This document shows positions 16,019 through 25,267 of a stretch of DNA of 64,000 bases, piece after piece (position 1 is the stretch's first letter; each line of letters begins with the position of its first letter). The stretch covers positions 1-64,000 of the forward strand of contig NZ_JHWH01000022.1 of the NCBI RefSeq assembly GCF_000622145.1. The letters are read 5' to 3'. Under the pieces are notes generated by a model. The model was not told the DNA's origin. It did no database searches and saw only the letters and a program-made list of their open reading frames with translations. Made by a program: the position numbers and the translations under genes. This stretch comes from Paracoccus yeei ATCC BAA-599. GTDB taxonomy: Bacteria; Pseudomonadota; Alphaproteobacteria; Rhodobacterales; Rhodobacteraceae.

Positions 16019-18354
16019 TAGGCGGCGCTGCCGGTGCCCGCGGGAAGCGCGCCATGGGGCAGCCAGATGGTCCTGCTTCGGGTGGCGCGGCGCAGGAATT
16101 CGCGGCCCTGCGCCTCGGGCGCGGCCCAGTCGCGCGGCTCGGGCGCCCAGACGGGGATCAGGGTTTGCGCGGCGGCGCGCTCGGTCGCGGCCAGCCCCTC
16201 GCCCTGCCCCACATGCCAGATCGCGCCGACACCGTCATGGCCGGCCAGCGTCCGGGACAGATCCTCGCGCGGGCCGGTGACGATGTTGACGACACCCCCC
16301 GGCACGTCCGAACAGGCCAGCACCTGCGCCAGCGTCAGCGCCGCCATCGGCCGGTCCTGCGAGGGCACGGCAACCACCGCATTGCCCATCGCGATGGCAG
16401 GCAGGACCAGCGACAGAAGGCCCGCCAGCGGCGCGGCATTGGGCGCGATCACGCCCATCACGCCATGCGGATCGTGCTGGACGTGGCACAGATGGCCGGG
16501 CTTGGCCGAAACCGTAGCGCCGTCGAACTTGTCGGCGAACCCGGCATAGAAAAAGCAGCGCCGGATCGCGGCCTCGGTTTCCTCGAGCGTGGCGAAGCCC
16601 GCGAATTCGGACCGCCGCAGGGCCAGGTTCTCGGCCAGGAAATACAGCACCTGCGCCCGGCCGTGCCCGCCCAGGCCCTGCCATTTGCCCAATGCGCCCT
16701 GCGCCGCCTCGACGGCGTTGCGGATGTCCTTGCGCCCGCCCAGCGGGACCAGCTCGTCCTGCGCCAGATAGCTCGCGCCGCCGTCGGGTCGCTTTTGCGC
16801 GCCGCCGATATACAGCTTCACGGTGCGGTCGATGCCCCTTTCGTCATGCGCCAGCCCATCGGGCAGGGCCGACACCGGGGCAGGCGCGGGTTCCCGGGCG
16901 GGGCGAACCGGAGGGGCGGCCAGATAGTCCAGCATCCCTTCGCGCCCGCCTTCGCGGCCATAGCCGCTGTCGCGGATGCCGCCAAAGGGCGCGGCGGCGT
17001 CAAAGACGTTGGCGCAGTTCACCCAGACCACGCCGGCCTTGATCCGCGCGGCGATGTCGGTCGCGACCGTCGCGCTTTCCGACCAGACCGAGGCGGCCAG
17101 GCCATAGCGCGTGTTGTTGGCCAGATCGACCGCCTCGTCCGGTGTCCGAAAGGTCGAAAGCGTGGCGATGGGGCCAAAAATTTCCTCGACCATGCCGGGG
17201 TTGGCGGGGGCGATGTTGCGCAGATAGCCCGGCGCGATGACGCAGCCCTGCCCCGCCGCGCCGCCGACCAGCTCCGCGCCCTCGGCCCGGGCGCGGGCCA
17301 GGATGGCAAGGATGCGGTCCCGCTGCACCGGATGGACGATGGCGCCGACATCGGTGGACTTGTCCAGCGGCGGGCCGACCCGCAGCCTGTCCATGCGGGC
17401 GCGAAGCAGCGCCTCGAACCGTTCGGCCACGCTTTCGGCGACCAGGATGCGCGAACCGGCGCAGCAGACCTGGCCCTGGTTGAACCAGACCCCGTCCACG
17501 ACGCCCTCGACCGCCGCATCCAGGTCGGCGTCCTCCAGCACCACGAAGGGCGATTTGCCGCCCAGTTCCAGCGTCAGCCGCTTGCCCGAGCCGGCGACGT
17601 CTGCGGCGATGGCGCGGCCGACCTCGGTCGAGCCGGTGAAGGCGATCTTGTCCACCGCCGCCCTGACCAGCGCCTGGCCGGTGCCGCCGTCGCCGATGAC
17701 GATGTTCACGACGCCGGCGGGCAGGCCGACATGGGCGCAGATCTCGGCAAAGGCCAGCGCGGTCAGGGGCGTATATTCGGCGGGCTTCAAGACCACGGTA
17801 TTGCCGGCGGCCAGCGCGGGCGCGACCTTCCAGGCCAGCATCAGCAGCGGAAAGTTCCACGGGATGATCTGGCCGCAGACACCGAGCGCGCGGTGGCCGG
17901 GAAACTCGGTCTCGGCGATCTCGGCCCAGCCGGCGTGATGATAAAAATGGCGCACGACCAAGGGCAGGTCGATGTCGCGGCTTTCCCGGATCGGCTTGCC
18001 GTTGTCCAGCGTTTCCAGCACCGCCAGAAACCGCTCGCGCTTCTGGATGGTGCGGGCGATGGCATACAGGAACCGCGCCCGGTCATGGCCCGGCATGGCG
18101 CCCCAACCCCGCTGCGCCCGGCGCGCGGCGCGCACGGCCTTGGCGACGTCGCGGCCCGTTCCCTGCGTGACGCGGGCCAGTTCCTCCCCCGTCGCGGGAT
18201 CGCTTGTGACGAAGGCCTCGCCCGGGCGGGTGAAGCGGCCAGCGATGAAATGGCCAAAGGTGCCGCGCTCGCGCAGCCAGTCGCGGACGGCCGAGGCATC
18301 CTCGGGGGCGGGGCCGTATTCCATGCTTTCCATGATGTCAGAGACTTTCGGCAT
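16015..18354 (-). CDS. Aldehyde dehydrogenase with a second, incomplete dehydrogenase module
   Basis: A 779-residue protein. The first 480 residues are a complete NAD(P)-dependent aldehyde dehydrogenase: cofactor segment IIPWNFPLLMLAWKVAPALA, general base in LTLELGGKSPFVV and catalytic Cys in FNQGQVCCAGSR. From about residue 515 a second dehydrogenase cofactor half begins (LYIGGAQKRPDGG, IAPNAAPLAGLLSLVLPAIA, GGVVNIVTGPREDL), but the protein stops before a second catalytic cysteine region. The start at 18354 lies one base after the deoC stop. DeoC releases acetaldehyde, so oxidation to acetate is the likely role. The duplicated half is probably structural. Confidence 0.9.
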   Translation of the reverse strand: MPKVSDIMESMEYGPAPEDASAVRDWLRERGTFGHFIAGRFTRPGEAFVTSDPATGEELARVTQGTGRDVAKAVRAARRAQRGWGAMPGHDRARFLYAIARTIQKRERFLAVLETLDNGKPIRESRDIDLPLVVRHFYHHAGWAEIAETEFPGHRALGVCGQIIPWNFPLLMLAWKVAPALAAGNTVVLKPAEYTPLTALAFAEICAHVGLPAGVVNIVIGDGGTGQALVRAAVDKIAFTGSTEVGRAIAADVAGSGKRLTLELGGKSPFVVLEDADLDAAVEGVVDGVWFNQGQVCCAGSRILVAESVAERFEALLRARMDRLRVGPPLDKSTDVGAIVHPVQRDRILAILARARAEGAELVGGAAGQGCVIAPGYLRNIAPANPGMVEEIFGPIATLSTFRTPDEAVDLANNTRYGLAASVWSESATVATDIAARIKAGVVWVNCANVFDAAAPFGGIRDSGYGREGGREGMLDYLAAPPVRPAREPAPAPVSALPDGLAHDERGIDRTVKLYIGGAQKRPDGGASYLAQDELVPLGGRKDIRNAVEAAQGALGKWQGLGGHGRAQVLYFLAENLALRRSEFAGFATLEETEAAIRRCFFYAGFADKFDGATVSAKPGHLCHVQHDPHGVMGVIAPNAAPLAGLLSLVLPAIAMGNAVVAVPSQDRPMAALTLAQVLACSDVPGGVVNIVTGPREDLSRTLAGHDGVGAIWHVGQGEGLAATERAAAQTLIPVWAPEPRDWAAPEAQGREFLRRATRSRTIWLPHGALPAGTGSAAY

Positions 18355-18355
18355 C

Positions 18356-19303
18356 TTATCCTGCGGCCAGGCGATGGGACGCGGCATAGCGCCCGGTGAC
18401 GTGATGGGAAATCTGGCGCTCGATATCGGCCAGAAGCGAGGATGCGCCGATGCGGAACAGATCGGGGCGCAACCAGTCGCGGCCCAGTTCCTCGGCCATC
18501 AGCACCTGCCAGTTCAACGCGTCCCTGGCCGTCCGCAACCCGCCGGCGGGCTTGAAGCCCACGGCAACGCCGGTCGCGTCGCGATAGTCGCGGATCGCGC
18601 GCAGCATGACCAGGCTGACCGGCAGCGTGGCGTTCACCGGCTCTTTCCCGGTCGAGGTCTTGATGAAATCGGCGCCCGCCTGCATGGCGACATGGCTGGC
18701 GCGGGCCACCGTGGTCAGGGACTTGAGTTCCCCGGTCGCTAGGATCGCCTTCATCAGCGCGGGCCCGCAGGCTTCGCGCATGGCGCAAAGCTCGTCGTAA
18801 AGCGCCGACCATTCGCCGCGCAGGGCAAGGCCGCGCGAAATGACGATGTCGATTTCGTCGGCGCCCATGTCCAGCGCATAACGGATCTCGGCCAGGCGCA
18901 GGTCCAGCGGCATCAGCCCGGCCGGAAAGCCGGTCGCGACCGACGCCACCGGGATGGCCGCGCCCTGCAGCGCGCGCTTTGCCGCCGCGACCATGGTGGG
19001 ATAGACGCAGACCGCGCCGGTCGTCAGCCTGCCGACGCCAAGCGCCTTAAGCTGCCCCGCGTCGACGGGCTGGCGCGCCTTGGCGCAAAGCCGCGCCACG
19101 CGGTCGGGGGTGTCGTCGCCCGACAGCGTCGTCAGGTCGATGCAGCGCACCGCATTCAACAGCCAGGCCGCCTGCCAGTCGCCCTTGAGACTGCGCCGCG
19201 CGGTCAGGGTCGCGGCACGACGCTCGGCCGCCGGGGTGTTGACGGCGATCCGGGCAAAGGCCTCGGGACGGAACGGGGTGCCGGGGTTGCGTCCTTCGGC
19301 CAT
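18356..19303 (-). CDS. deoC: Deoxyribose-phosphate aldolase DeoC
   Basis: A 315-residue class I aldolase that splits 2-deoxyribose-5-phosphate into acetaldehyde and glyceraldehyde-3-phosphate in deoxynucleoside salvage. The Schiff-base lysine lies in QAGADFIKTSTGKEPVNATL; GADEIDIVISRG and GFKPAGGLR are also conserved. The N-terminus is longer than in the E. coli enzyme, as usual in alphaproteobacteria. The start at 19303 is two bases after the stop of the DUF1523 gene. The aldehyde dehydrogenase gene that follows would consume the acetaldehyde product. Confidence 0.95.
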   Translation of the reverse strand: MAEGRNPGTPFRPEAFARIAVNTPAAERRAATLTARRSLKGDWQAAWLLNAVRCIDLTTLSGDDTPDRVARLCAKARQPVDAGQLKALGVGRLTTGAVCVYPTMVAAAKRALQGAAIPVASVATGFPAGLMPLDLRLAEIRYALDMGADEIDIVISRGLALRGEWSALYDELCAMREACGPALMKAILATGELKSLTTVARASHVAMQAGADFIKTSTGKEPVNATLPVSLVMLRAIRDYRDATGVAVGFKPAGGLRTARDALNWQVLMAEELGRDWLRPDLFRIGASSLLADIERQISHHVTGRYAASHRLAAG

Positions 19304-19305
19304 GC

Positions 19306-19923
19306 CTAGCGCCTGTTCCACCAGCGCGACAGCCGCCCCCGCGCCCTGTCCCCCGCCGCGTCGGCCGAGGCCAGCGCCGGATCGATGCTGCGTTCGCGGA
19401 ACTGGTTCCACATCCGCCAGATCAGCGCCAGCAGCGCCCCCAGCACCAGCAGGATCAGCACCGCGGGCCAGTTGAAGGGCCGCACGTCGGGCCCCGCGAC
19501 CGGCCGGATCGAGATCGCATTGGGATAGATCGACAGCCACGACACCCGCCAGCCGTACGAGGTGACGCTGACCCATTGCGGATCGGCCGAGGTCGACCGC
19601 AGGTCCGTCGCCCGCGCATGCAGGTTCGAACTGTCGTATTTGAAATAGGGCGGCCAGATCCAGCCAGTGTCCTCGTTGCGATAGACATAGGGCCGTCCGC
19701 TGGGGCGCACCGTGTCGATGAAGCGCACGTCGCGCTGGCCCTGGGCGTTCTGCACGGTGCCGGTGTCGGGCGAGGCATAGAAGATGCGGTTCGCGCCGAT
19801 GTCGGTCAGCCGGTTGTAGGTGTTGGTGATGCGCACCGTCTGCCGCGACGGCAGGGCATAATCCAGAAACAGGAATACGGCGATGCCGAACAGCACCCCC
19901 AGGACGGTCAGGAACCAGCGCAT
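19306..19923 (-). CDS. DUF1523 family membrane protein
   Basis: A 205-residue Rhodobacteraceae protein. It has an N-terminal span (WFLTVLGVLFGIAVFLFLDY), a periplasmic-type domain with RIFYASPDTGTVQNAQGQRD and ENDTGWIWPPY-like text (read as RNEDTGWIWPPYFKYDSSNL), and a second span near 150-170 (WPAVLILLVLGALLALIWRM). DUF1523 has no assigned function. GAGGGGG precedes the ATG. It lies ten bases after a small membrane gene and two bases before deoC, so all four genes down to the aldehyde dehydrogenase are probably cotranscribed. Confidence 0.9.
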   Translation of the reverse strand: MRWFLTVLGVLFGIAVFLFLDYALPSRQTVRITNTYNRLTDIGANRIFYASPDTGTVQNAQGQRDVRFIDTVRPSGRPYVYRNEDTGWIWPPYFKYDSSNLHARATDLRSTSADPQWVSVTSYGWRVSWLSIYPNAISIRPVAGPDVRPFNWPAVLILLVLGALLALIWRMWNQFRERSIDPALASADAAGDRARGRLSRWWNRR

Positions 19924-19933
19924 CGGCGCCCCC

Positions 19934-20215
19934 TCAGTTGTAGTTCACAAGGACGATGATCGCCGCAATCGCGACCACCGGCAACACCAGCACCAGAAGC
20001 GCAAGCCGGGCGCGCAGCGTTCGGCGAAAGCCGATCATGGAACGCCGCACGAATTCGCGCCGTTCCGGGGAATCGCCCGCGCGATCCGGGTGGCGGCGGT
20101 CCCATTCCTCTTCCAGCGCCTCGCCCCGCGTGCTGCGCAGATAGGCCGTCAGCAGCGCATAGAAGATCAGCTCGATGACCAGCACCATGCCGATCAGGCG
20201 CAAAAAGGCAAACAT
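19934..20215 (-). CDS. Small membrane protein upstream of the DUF1523 gene
   Basis: A 93-residue protein with one span at each end (MFAFLRLIGMVLVIELIFYA and LALLVLVLPVVAIAAIIVLV) and a charged middle (GEALEEEWDRRHPDRAGDSP). I do not recognise a named family. The start at 20215 is the first ATG after which the sequence turns coding-like; a weak GGAG lies upstream. The gap to the divergent FtsB-like gene is 129 bases and must carry both promoters. Its tight linkage to the DUF1523 gene suggests a shared envelope role, which is inference. Confidence 0.75.
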   Translation of the reverse strand: MFAFLRLIGMVLVIELIFYALLTAYLRSTRGEALEEEWDRRHPDRAGDSPERREFVRRSMIGFRRTLRARLALLVLVLPVVAIAAIIVLVNYN

Positions 20216-20344
20216 TTCCGCGGTGCTCCCCGGTGGTTCTGGCGCATGGAAGGCCGGACGCGCGCCGCTGTCAATCGCTGCCGTCGGGGATTTTCCCGGC
20301 CCGGCGGCTGTGGCATGATCGCCCGAAACCAAGCGAGCCGCCCC

Positions 20345-20638
20345 ATGTCCGAACGCCTTTCCATCAGCGCCCTGGTGTTTTTCGTCATCATGGCGCTGCT
20401 GGGCGCCTATTTCGCCTTTGCGGCCGTGCAGGGGCCCTCGGGGGTGCTGCGGCGCGAACAGCTGCGCGCCGACACCCGCGAACTGGTCGCCCAACGCGAC
20501 AAGCTGCAGGCCGAGGTGGACCGCATGCGCAACCTGACGCGCCGGCTGTCGGACGAATACCTGGACCTGGACCTGCTGGACGAACGCGCCCGCGACGTGC
20601 TGGGCTATATCCGGCCCGACGAAATCATCGTCCGCTAG
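20345..20638 (+). CDS. FtsB/DivIC-like septum formation initiator
   Basis: A 97-residue bitopic membrane protein: a short cytoplasmic tail, one span (ISALVFFVIMALLGAYFAFA), then a coiled coil (REQLRADTRELVAQRDKLQA and on) ending in DERARDVLGYIRPDEIIV. This layout matches the FtsB/DivIC family, which links early and late divisome proteins. The gene directly precedes pdhA, a common position for it in alphaproteobacteria. The start is the ATG at 20345. Confidence 0.9.
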   Translation: MSERLSISALVFFVIMALLGAYFAFAAVQGPSGVLRREQLRADTRELVAQRDKLQAEVDRMRNLTRRLSDEYLDLDLLDERARDVLGYIRPDEIIVR

Positions 20639-20688
20639 GGGCCTCGGGCGGCGCCCTGCCCAATTTCCGCGCGCCCGCAGATCGCAGG

Positions 20689-20736
20689 TTTACATTTCCG
20701 CGAACTCCGTCCTAGAAGTAGTTTAACGCTGAACTA
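20689..20736 (+). promoter_or_regulatory. Possible pdhA promoter with inverted repeat
   Basis: TTTACA at 20689-20694 and TAGAAG at 20713-20718 could be a weak -35/-10 pair with an 18-base gap. The overlapping 18-base sequence TAGTTTAACGCTGAACTA (20719-20736) is palindromic at 7 of 9 paired positions and would sit at the transcription start, where a repressor could act. No regulator gene is adjacent. Confidence 0.4.
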
Positions 20737-20761
20737 TTCCTGTGCCAAGGAGGGGGCCCGC

Positions 20762-21793
20762 ATGGTCAGAAAGCCAGCAGCCAAGGAAAGCACGTCCAAC
20801 GTCTCGCGCGACGAGCTTTTGAAATACTACCGCGACATGCTTCTGATCCGTCGATTCGAGGAAAAGGCCGGCCAGCTTTACGGCATGGGCCTGATCGGCG
20901 GCTTCTGCCACCTGTACATCGGCCAGGAAGCCGTGGTCGTGGGCCTGGAGGCCTGCGCCAAGGACGGCGACAAGCGCATCACCAGCTATCGCGACCATGG
21001 CCACATGCTGGCCTGCGGCATGGACGCCAAGGGCGTCATGGCCGAACTGACCGGCCGCGAGGGCGGATATTCCAAGGGCAAGGGCGGCAGCATGCACATG
21101 TTCAGCCGCGAAAAGCATTTCTACGGCGGTCACGGCATCGTCGCGGCGCAGGTGCCGCTGGGCGCGGGCCTGGCCTTCGCCGACAAGTACCTTGGCAACG
21201 ACAACGTCACCTTCACCTATTTCGGCGACGGCGCGGCCAACCAGGGCCAAGTCTACGAGACCTACAACATGGCCGAGCTGTGGTCCCTGCCGGTGGTTTT
21301 CGTGATCGAGAACAACCAGTACGCCATGGGCACCTCGATGTCGCGCTCGACCAAGTCGACGACGCTTTACGGCCGGGGCGAAGCCTTCGGCATCGCGGGC
21401 GAACGGGTGGACGGCATGGACGTGCTGGCCGTCAAGGCCGCCGGCGAAAAGGCCGTGGCCCACTGCCGCGCGGGCAAGGGCCCCTATATCCTGGAAGTGA
21501 TGACCTATCGCTATCGCGGGCATTCGATGTCGGACCCGGCGAAATACCGCACCCGCGAGGAAGTCCAGAAGATGCGCGACGAACGCGACGCCATCGAACA
21601 CGTGCGCGACCTGCTGCTGACCGGCAGCCACGCCTCCGAGGACGACCTGAAGGCGATCGACAAGGAAATCAAGGATATCGTCAACGAATCCGCCGAGTTC
21701 GCCAAGGAAAGCCCGGAACCCGCGCTGGATCAGCTGTGGACCGACATCTATGCCGAAGACCTGCCGCAAGGCTCGGCCACCGAGAACGCCTGA
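20762..21793 (+). CDS. pdhA: Pyruvate dehydrogenase E1 component, alpha subunit
   Basis: A 343-residue thiamine-diphosphate subunit that decarboxylates pyruvate together with PdhB and passes the acetyl group to PdhC. The cofactor motif starts at GDGAANQGQ (residues 155-163) and ends with FVIENNQYAMGT. The phosphorylation-loop region RYRGHSMSDPAKYRT is conserved. The AAGGAGGGGG ribosome-binding site is very strong, in keeping with high expression. It is the first gene of pdhA-pdhB-pdhC, with a 15-base gap to pdhB. Confidence 0.97.
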   Translation: MVRKPAAKESTSNVSRDELLKYYRDMLLIRRFEEKAGQLYGMGLIGGFCHLYIGQEAVVVGLEACAKDGDKRITSYRDHGHMLACGMDAKGVMAELTGREGGYSKGKGGSMHMFSREKHFYGGHGIVAAQVPLGAGLAFADKYLGNDNVTFTYFGDGAANQGQVYETYNMAELWSLPVVFVIENNQYAMGTSMSRSTKSTTLYGRGEAFGIAGERVDGMDVLAVKAAGEKAVAHCRAGKGPYILEVMTYRYRGHSMSDPAKYRTREEVQKMRDERDAIEHVRDLLLTGSHASEDDLKAIDKEIKDIVNESAEFAKESPEPALDQLWTDIYAEDLPQGSATENA

Positions 21794-21808
21794 GGGAGGG
21801 GAACAACA

Positions 21809-23179
21809 ATGGCAACCGAAATCCTGATGCCCGCCCTGTCGCCGACCATGGAGGAAGGCACGCTGGCGAAATGGCTGAAGAAGGAAGGCGATGCGGTCAA
21901 GGCCGGCGACATCATCGCCGAGATCGAGACCGACAAGGCCACGATGGAGTTCGAGGCCGTGGATGAAGGCATCCTGGGCAAGATCCTGATCGGCGAAGGC
22001 AGCCAGGGGGTCAAGGTGAACACCCCCATCGCGGTTCTGGTCGAGGAAGGCGAATCCGTAAGCGACGTGCAGGCCGAGGCGCCCAAAGCCGAAGCCGCCC
22101 CCGCCGAGGCGAAGTCCGAAGCCCCCGCGCAATCCGCCGTCGAAACCGTCAAGACGCCTGAGCCCGACCGCAGCCCCGACTGGCCGGAAGGCACCAGGAT
22201 GAAGTCCATGACGGTGCGGGAAGCCCTGCGCGAGGCCATGGCCGAGGAGATGGAACGCGACGACACCGTGTTCCTGATGGGCGAGGAGGTCGGCGAATAC
22301 CAGGGCGCCTACAAGATCAGCCAGGGCCTTCTGGACAAGTTCGGCCCGCGCCGCGTCGTCGACACCCCGATCAGCGAGATCGGCTTTGCCGGCATCGGCA
22401 CCGGCGCCGCGCTGGCCGGGCTGCGCCCCATCGTCGAGTTCATGACCTTCAACTTCGCGATGCAGGCCATCGACCACATCATCAACTCGGCCGCCAAGAC
22501 GCTGTACATGTCCGGCGGCCAGATGGGCTGTCCCATCGTGTTCCGCGGCCCGAACGGCGCCGCCGCCCGCGTGGGCGCCCAGCACAGCCAGGATTACGCC
22601 GCCTGGTATGCCCAGATCCCCGGCCTCAAGGTGGTGATGCCCTATTCGGCGGCCGATGCCAAAGGCCTGCTGAAACAGGCGATCCGAGACCCGAACCCGG
22701 TGATCTTCCTGGAAAACGAGATCCTCTACGGCCGCTCGTTCGAGGTGCCGGACCTGCCGGACTTCACCATCCCCTTCGGCAAGGCGCGCATCGCGCGGAC
22801 CGGCAAGGACGTGACCATCGTCAGCTTCGGCATCGGCATGGCCCATGCGCTGGAAGCCGCCGACAAGCTGGCCGAGGACGGGATCGAGGCCGAGGTGATC
22901 GACCTGCGGACCCTGCGCCCGCTGGACTATGGCACCATCCTTGAATCGGTCAAGAAGACCAACCGCTGCGTGACGGTCGAGGAAGGCTTCCCCGTGGGCG
23001 CCATCGGCAACCACCTGTCGGCCTATATCATGGAAAACGCCTTCGATTATCTCGACGCGCCGGTCATCAACTGCACCGGCAAGGACGTGCCCATGCCCTA
23101 TGCCGCGAACCTGGAAAAGCTTGCGCTGGTCACCGCCGACGAGGTGGTGCAGGCCGTCAAAAAAGTCACCTACAAGTAA
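21809..23179 (+). CDS. pdhB: Pyruvate dehydrogenase E1 beta subunit with N-terminal lipoyl domain
   Basis: A 456-residue protein. Residues 1-78 form a lipoyl domain ([11 protein letters not shown], lipoyl lysine K43). After a linker rich in Ala, Pro and Glu (about 90-135) comes the E1-beta transketolase fold ([20 protein letters not shown], then [11 protein letters not shown]). A lipoyl domain on E1 beta is characteristic of alphaproteobacterial complexes. Its first 50 residues are almost identical to those of PdhC, so the two lipoyl domains probably arose by duplication or are kept alike by gene conversion. It lies 12 bases before pdhC. Confidence 0.97.
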   Translation: MATEILMPALSPTMEEGTLAKWLKKEGDAVKAGDIIAEIETDKATMEFEAVDEGILGKILIGEGSQGVKVNTPIAVLVEEGESVSDVQAEAPKAEAAPAEAKSEAPAQSAVETVKTPEPDRSPDWPEGTRMKSMTVREALREAMAEEMERDDTVFLMGEEVGEYQGAYKISQGLLDKFGPRRVVDTPISEIGFAGIGTGAALAGLRPIVEFMTFNFAMQAIDHIINSAAKTLYMSGGQMGCPIVFRGPNGAAARVGAQHSQDYAAWYAQIPGLKVVMPYSAADAKGLLKQAIRDPNPVIFLENEILYGRSFEVPDLPDFTIPFGKARIARTGKDVTIVSFGIGMAHALEAADKLAEDGIEAEVIDLRTLRPLDYGTILESVKKTNRCVTVEEGFPVGAIGNHLSAYIMENAFDYLDAPVINCTGKDVPMPYAANLEKLALVTADEVVQAVKKVTYK

Positions 23180-23191
23180 GGGGTTATCAAG

Positions 23192-24562
<1,371 letters not shown>

Positions 24563-24586
24563 ACGGGCGGAAACCCGGACCAATCG

Positions 24587-24612
24587 AAAGGGGCGCCGCG
24601 GCGCCCCTTTTT
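24587..24612 (+). terminator. Rho-independent terminator of the pdh operon
   Basis: AAAGGGGCGCC (24587-24597) pairs with GGCGCCCCTTT (24600-24610), and the T run continues through 24612. The stem is long and perfect, just after pdhC. Confidence 0.9.
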
Positions 24613-24617
24613 GGTTT

Positions 24618-24669
24618 CCTTGTTGTCGAAATACCCCGCAGGGGGTCCGGGGGACGCGAAGTCCCCCGG
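24618..24669 (-). terminator. Half element TTCCTTGTTG..AAATACCC and GC-rich hairpin after the DJ-1 gene
   Basis: A hairpin with perfect nine-base arms, CCGGGGGAC (24647-24655) and GTCCCCCGG (24661-24669), lies just past the end of the minus-strand DJ-1 gene. Next to it, 24618-24638 resembles one arm of the GGGTATTT-capped element at 36533-36585. Together they probably end transcription from the right. Confidence 0.55.
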
Positions 24670-24685
24670 GGCCGCGAGACGCAAT

Positions 24686-25204
24686 TCAGCCCAGGGCCTC
24701 CTCGATGGCGCCGACAAAGGCATCCAGGTCGTCCGGGTTGCGGCTGGTGATGATGCCGCCGTCCACCACGACCTTCTCGTCGACCACCTCGGCGCCGGCG
24801 TTCTTCATGTCGGTACGGATCGAGCCATAGCTGGTCAACCGTCGGCCCTTGGCAAGCCCGGCCTCGGCCAGCAGCCAGGGGGCGTGGCAGATTGCGGCCA
24901 CGGGCTTGCCGGCCGCGGCAAAGTCGCGGATCAGCGCGATGGCCTTGTCGTCCTGGCGCAGCGTATCGGGGTTGATGACGCCGCCCGGCAGGACCAGCAC
25001 GTCGTAATCCCCCGCGCGCGCGTCCGCGATGGCAAGCCCGGCCTCGACCGTCTTGCCCCAGTCCTTCTTGTCCCAGGCCTTGATCGGTCCCGCCTCGGGC
25101 GCGGCGATATCGACGCGGTGGCCGGCCTCGCGCAGCTTTTCCAGGGGCACGAACAGTTCCGACTGCTCGAACCCGTCCGACGCCATGATAAGAACATCTG
25201 CCAT
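24686..25204 (-). CDS. DJ-1/PfpI family protein
   Basis: A 172-residue type-1 glutamine-amidotransferase-like protein. The nucleophile elbow AAICHAPWLL places Cys106 and His107, and Glu13 lies in DGFEQSE, the PfpI/YhbO-type arrangement. Members act in stress protection, variously reported as deglycases, chaperones or proteases; the activity here cannot be decided. It is single, transcribed towards the pdh operon, and separated from the RND permease gene by 63 bases on the same strand. Confidence 0.9.
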   Translation of the reverse strand: MADVLIMASDGFEQSELFVPLEKLREAGHRVDIAAPEAGPIKAWDKKDWGKTVEAGLAIADARAGDYDVLVLPGGVINPDTLRQDDKAIALIRDFAAAGKPVAAICHAPWLLAEAGLAKGRRLTSYGSIRTDMKNAGAEVVDEKVVVDGGIITSRNPDDLDAFVGAIEEALG

Positions 25205-25267
25205 GAGGCATCTCCGTTCAGGTGATAGGGATGGCCTACCAATGTTTCGCCCCGCGCGCGGGTTCCG

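Noticed and set aside
15403-18399. A plus-strand open frame of almost 1000 codons crossing hyi and the aldehyde dehydrogenase gene
   Set aside because: It overlaps two confidently identified genes on both strands and shows no domain; it is open only because stop codons are rare at this GC content.
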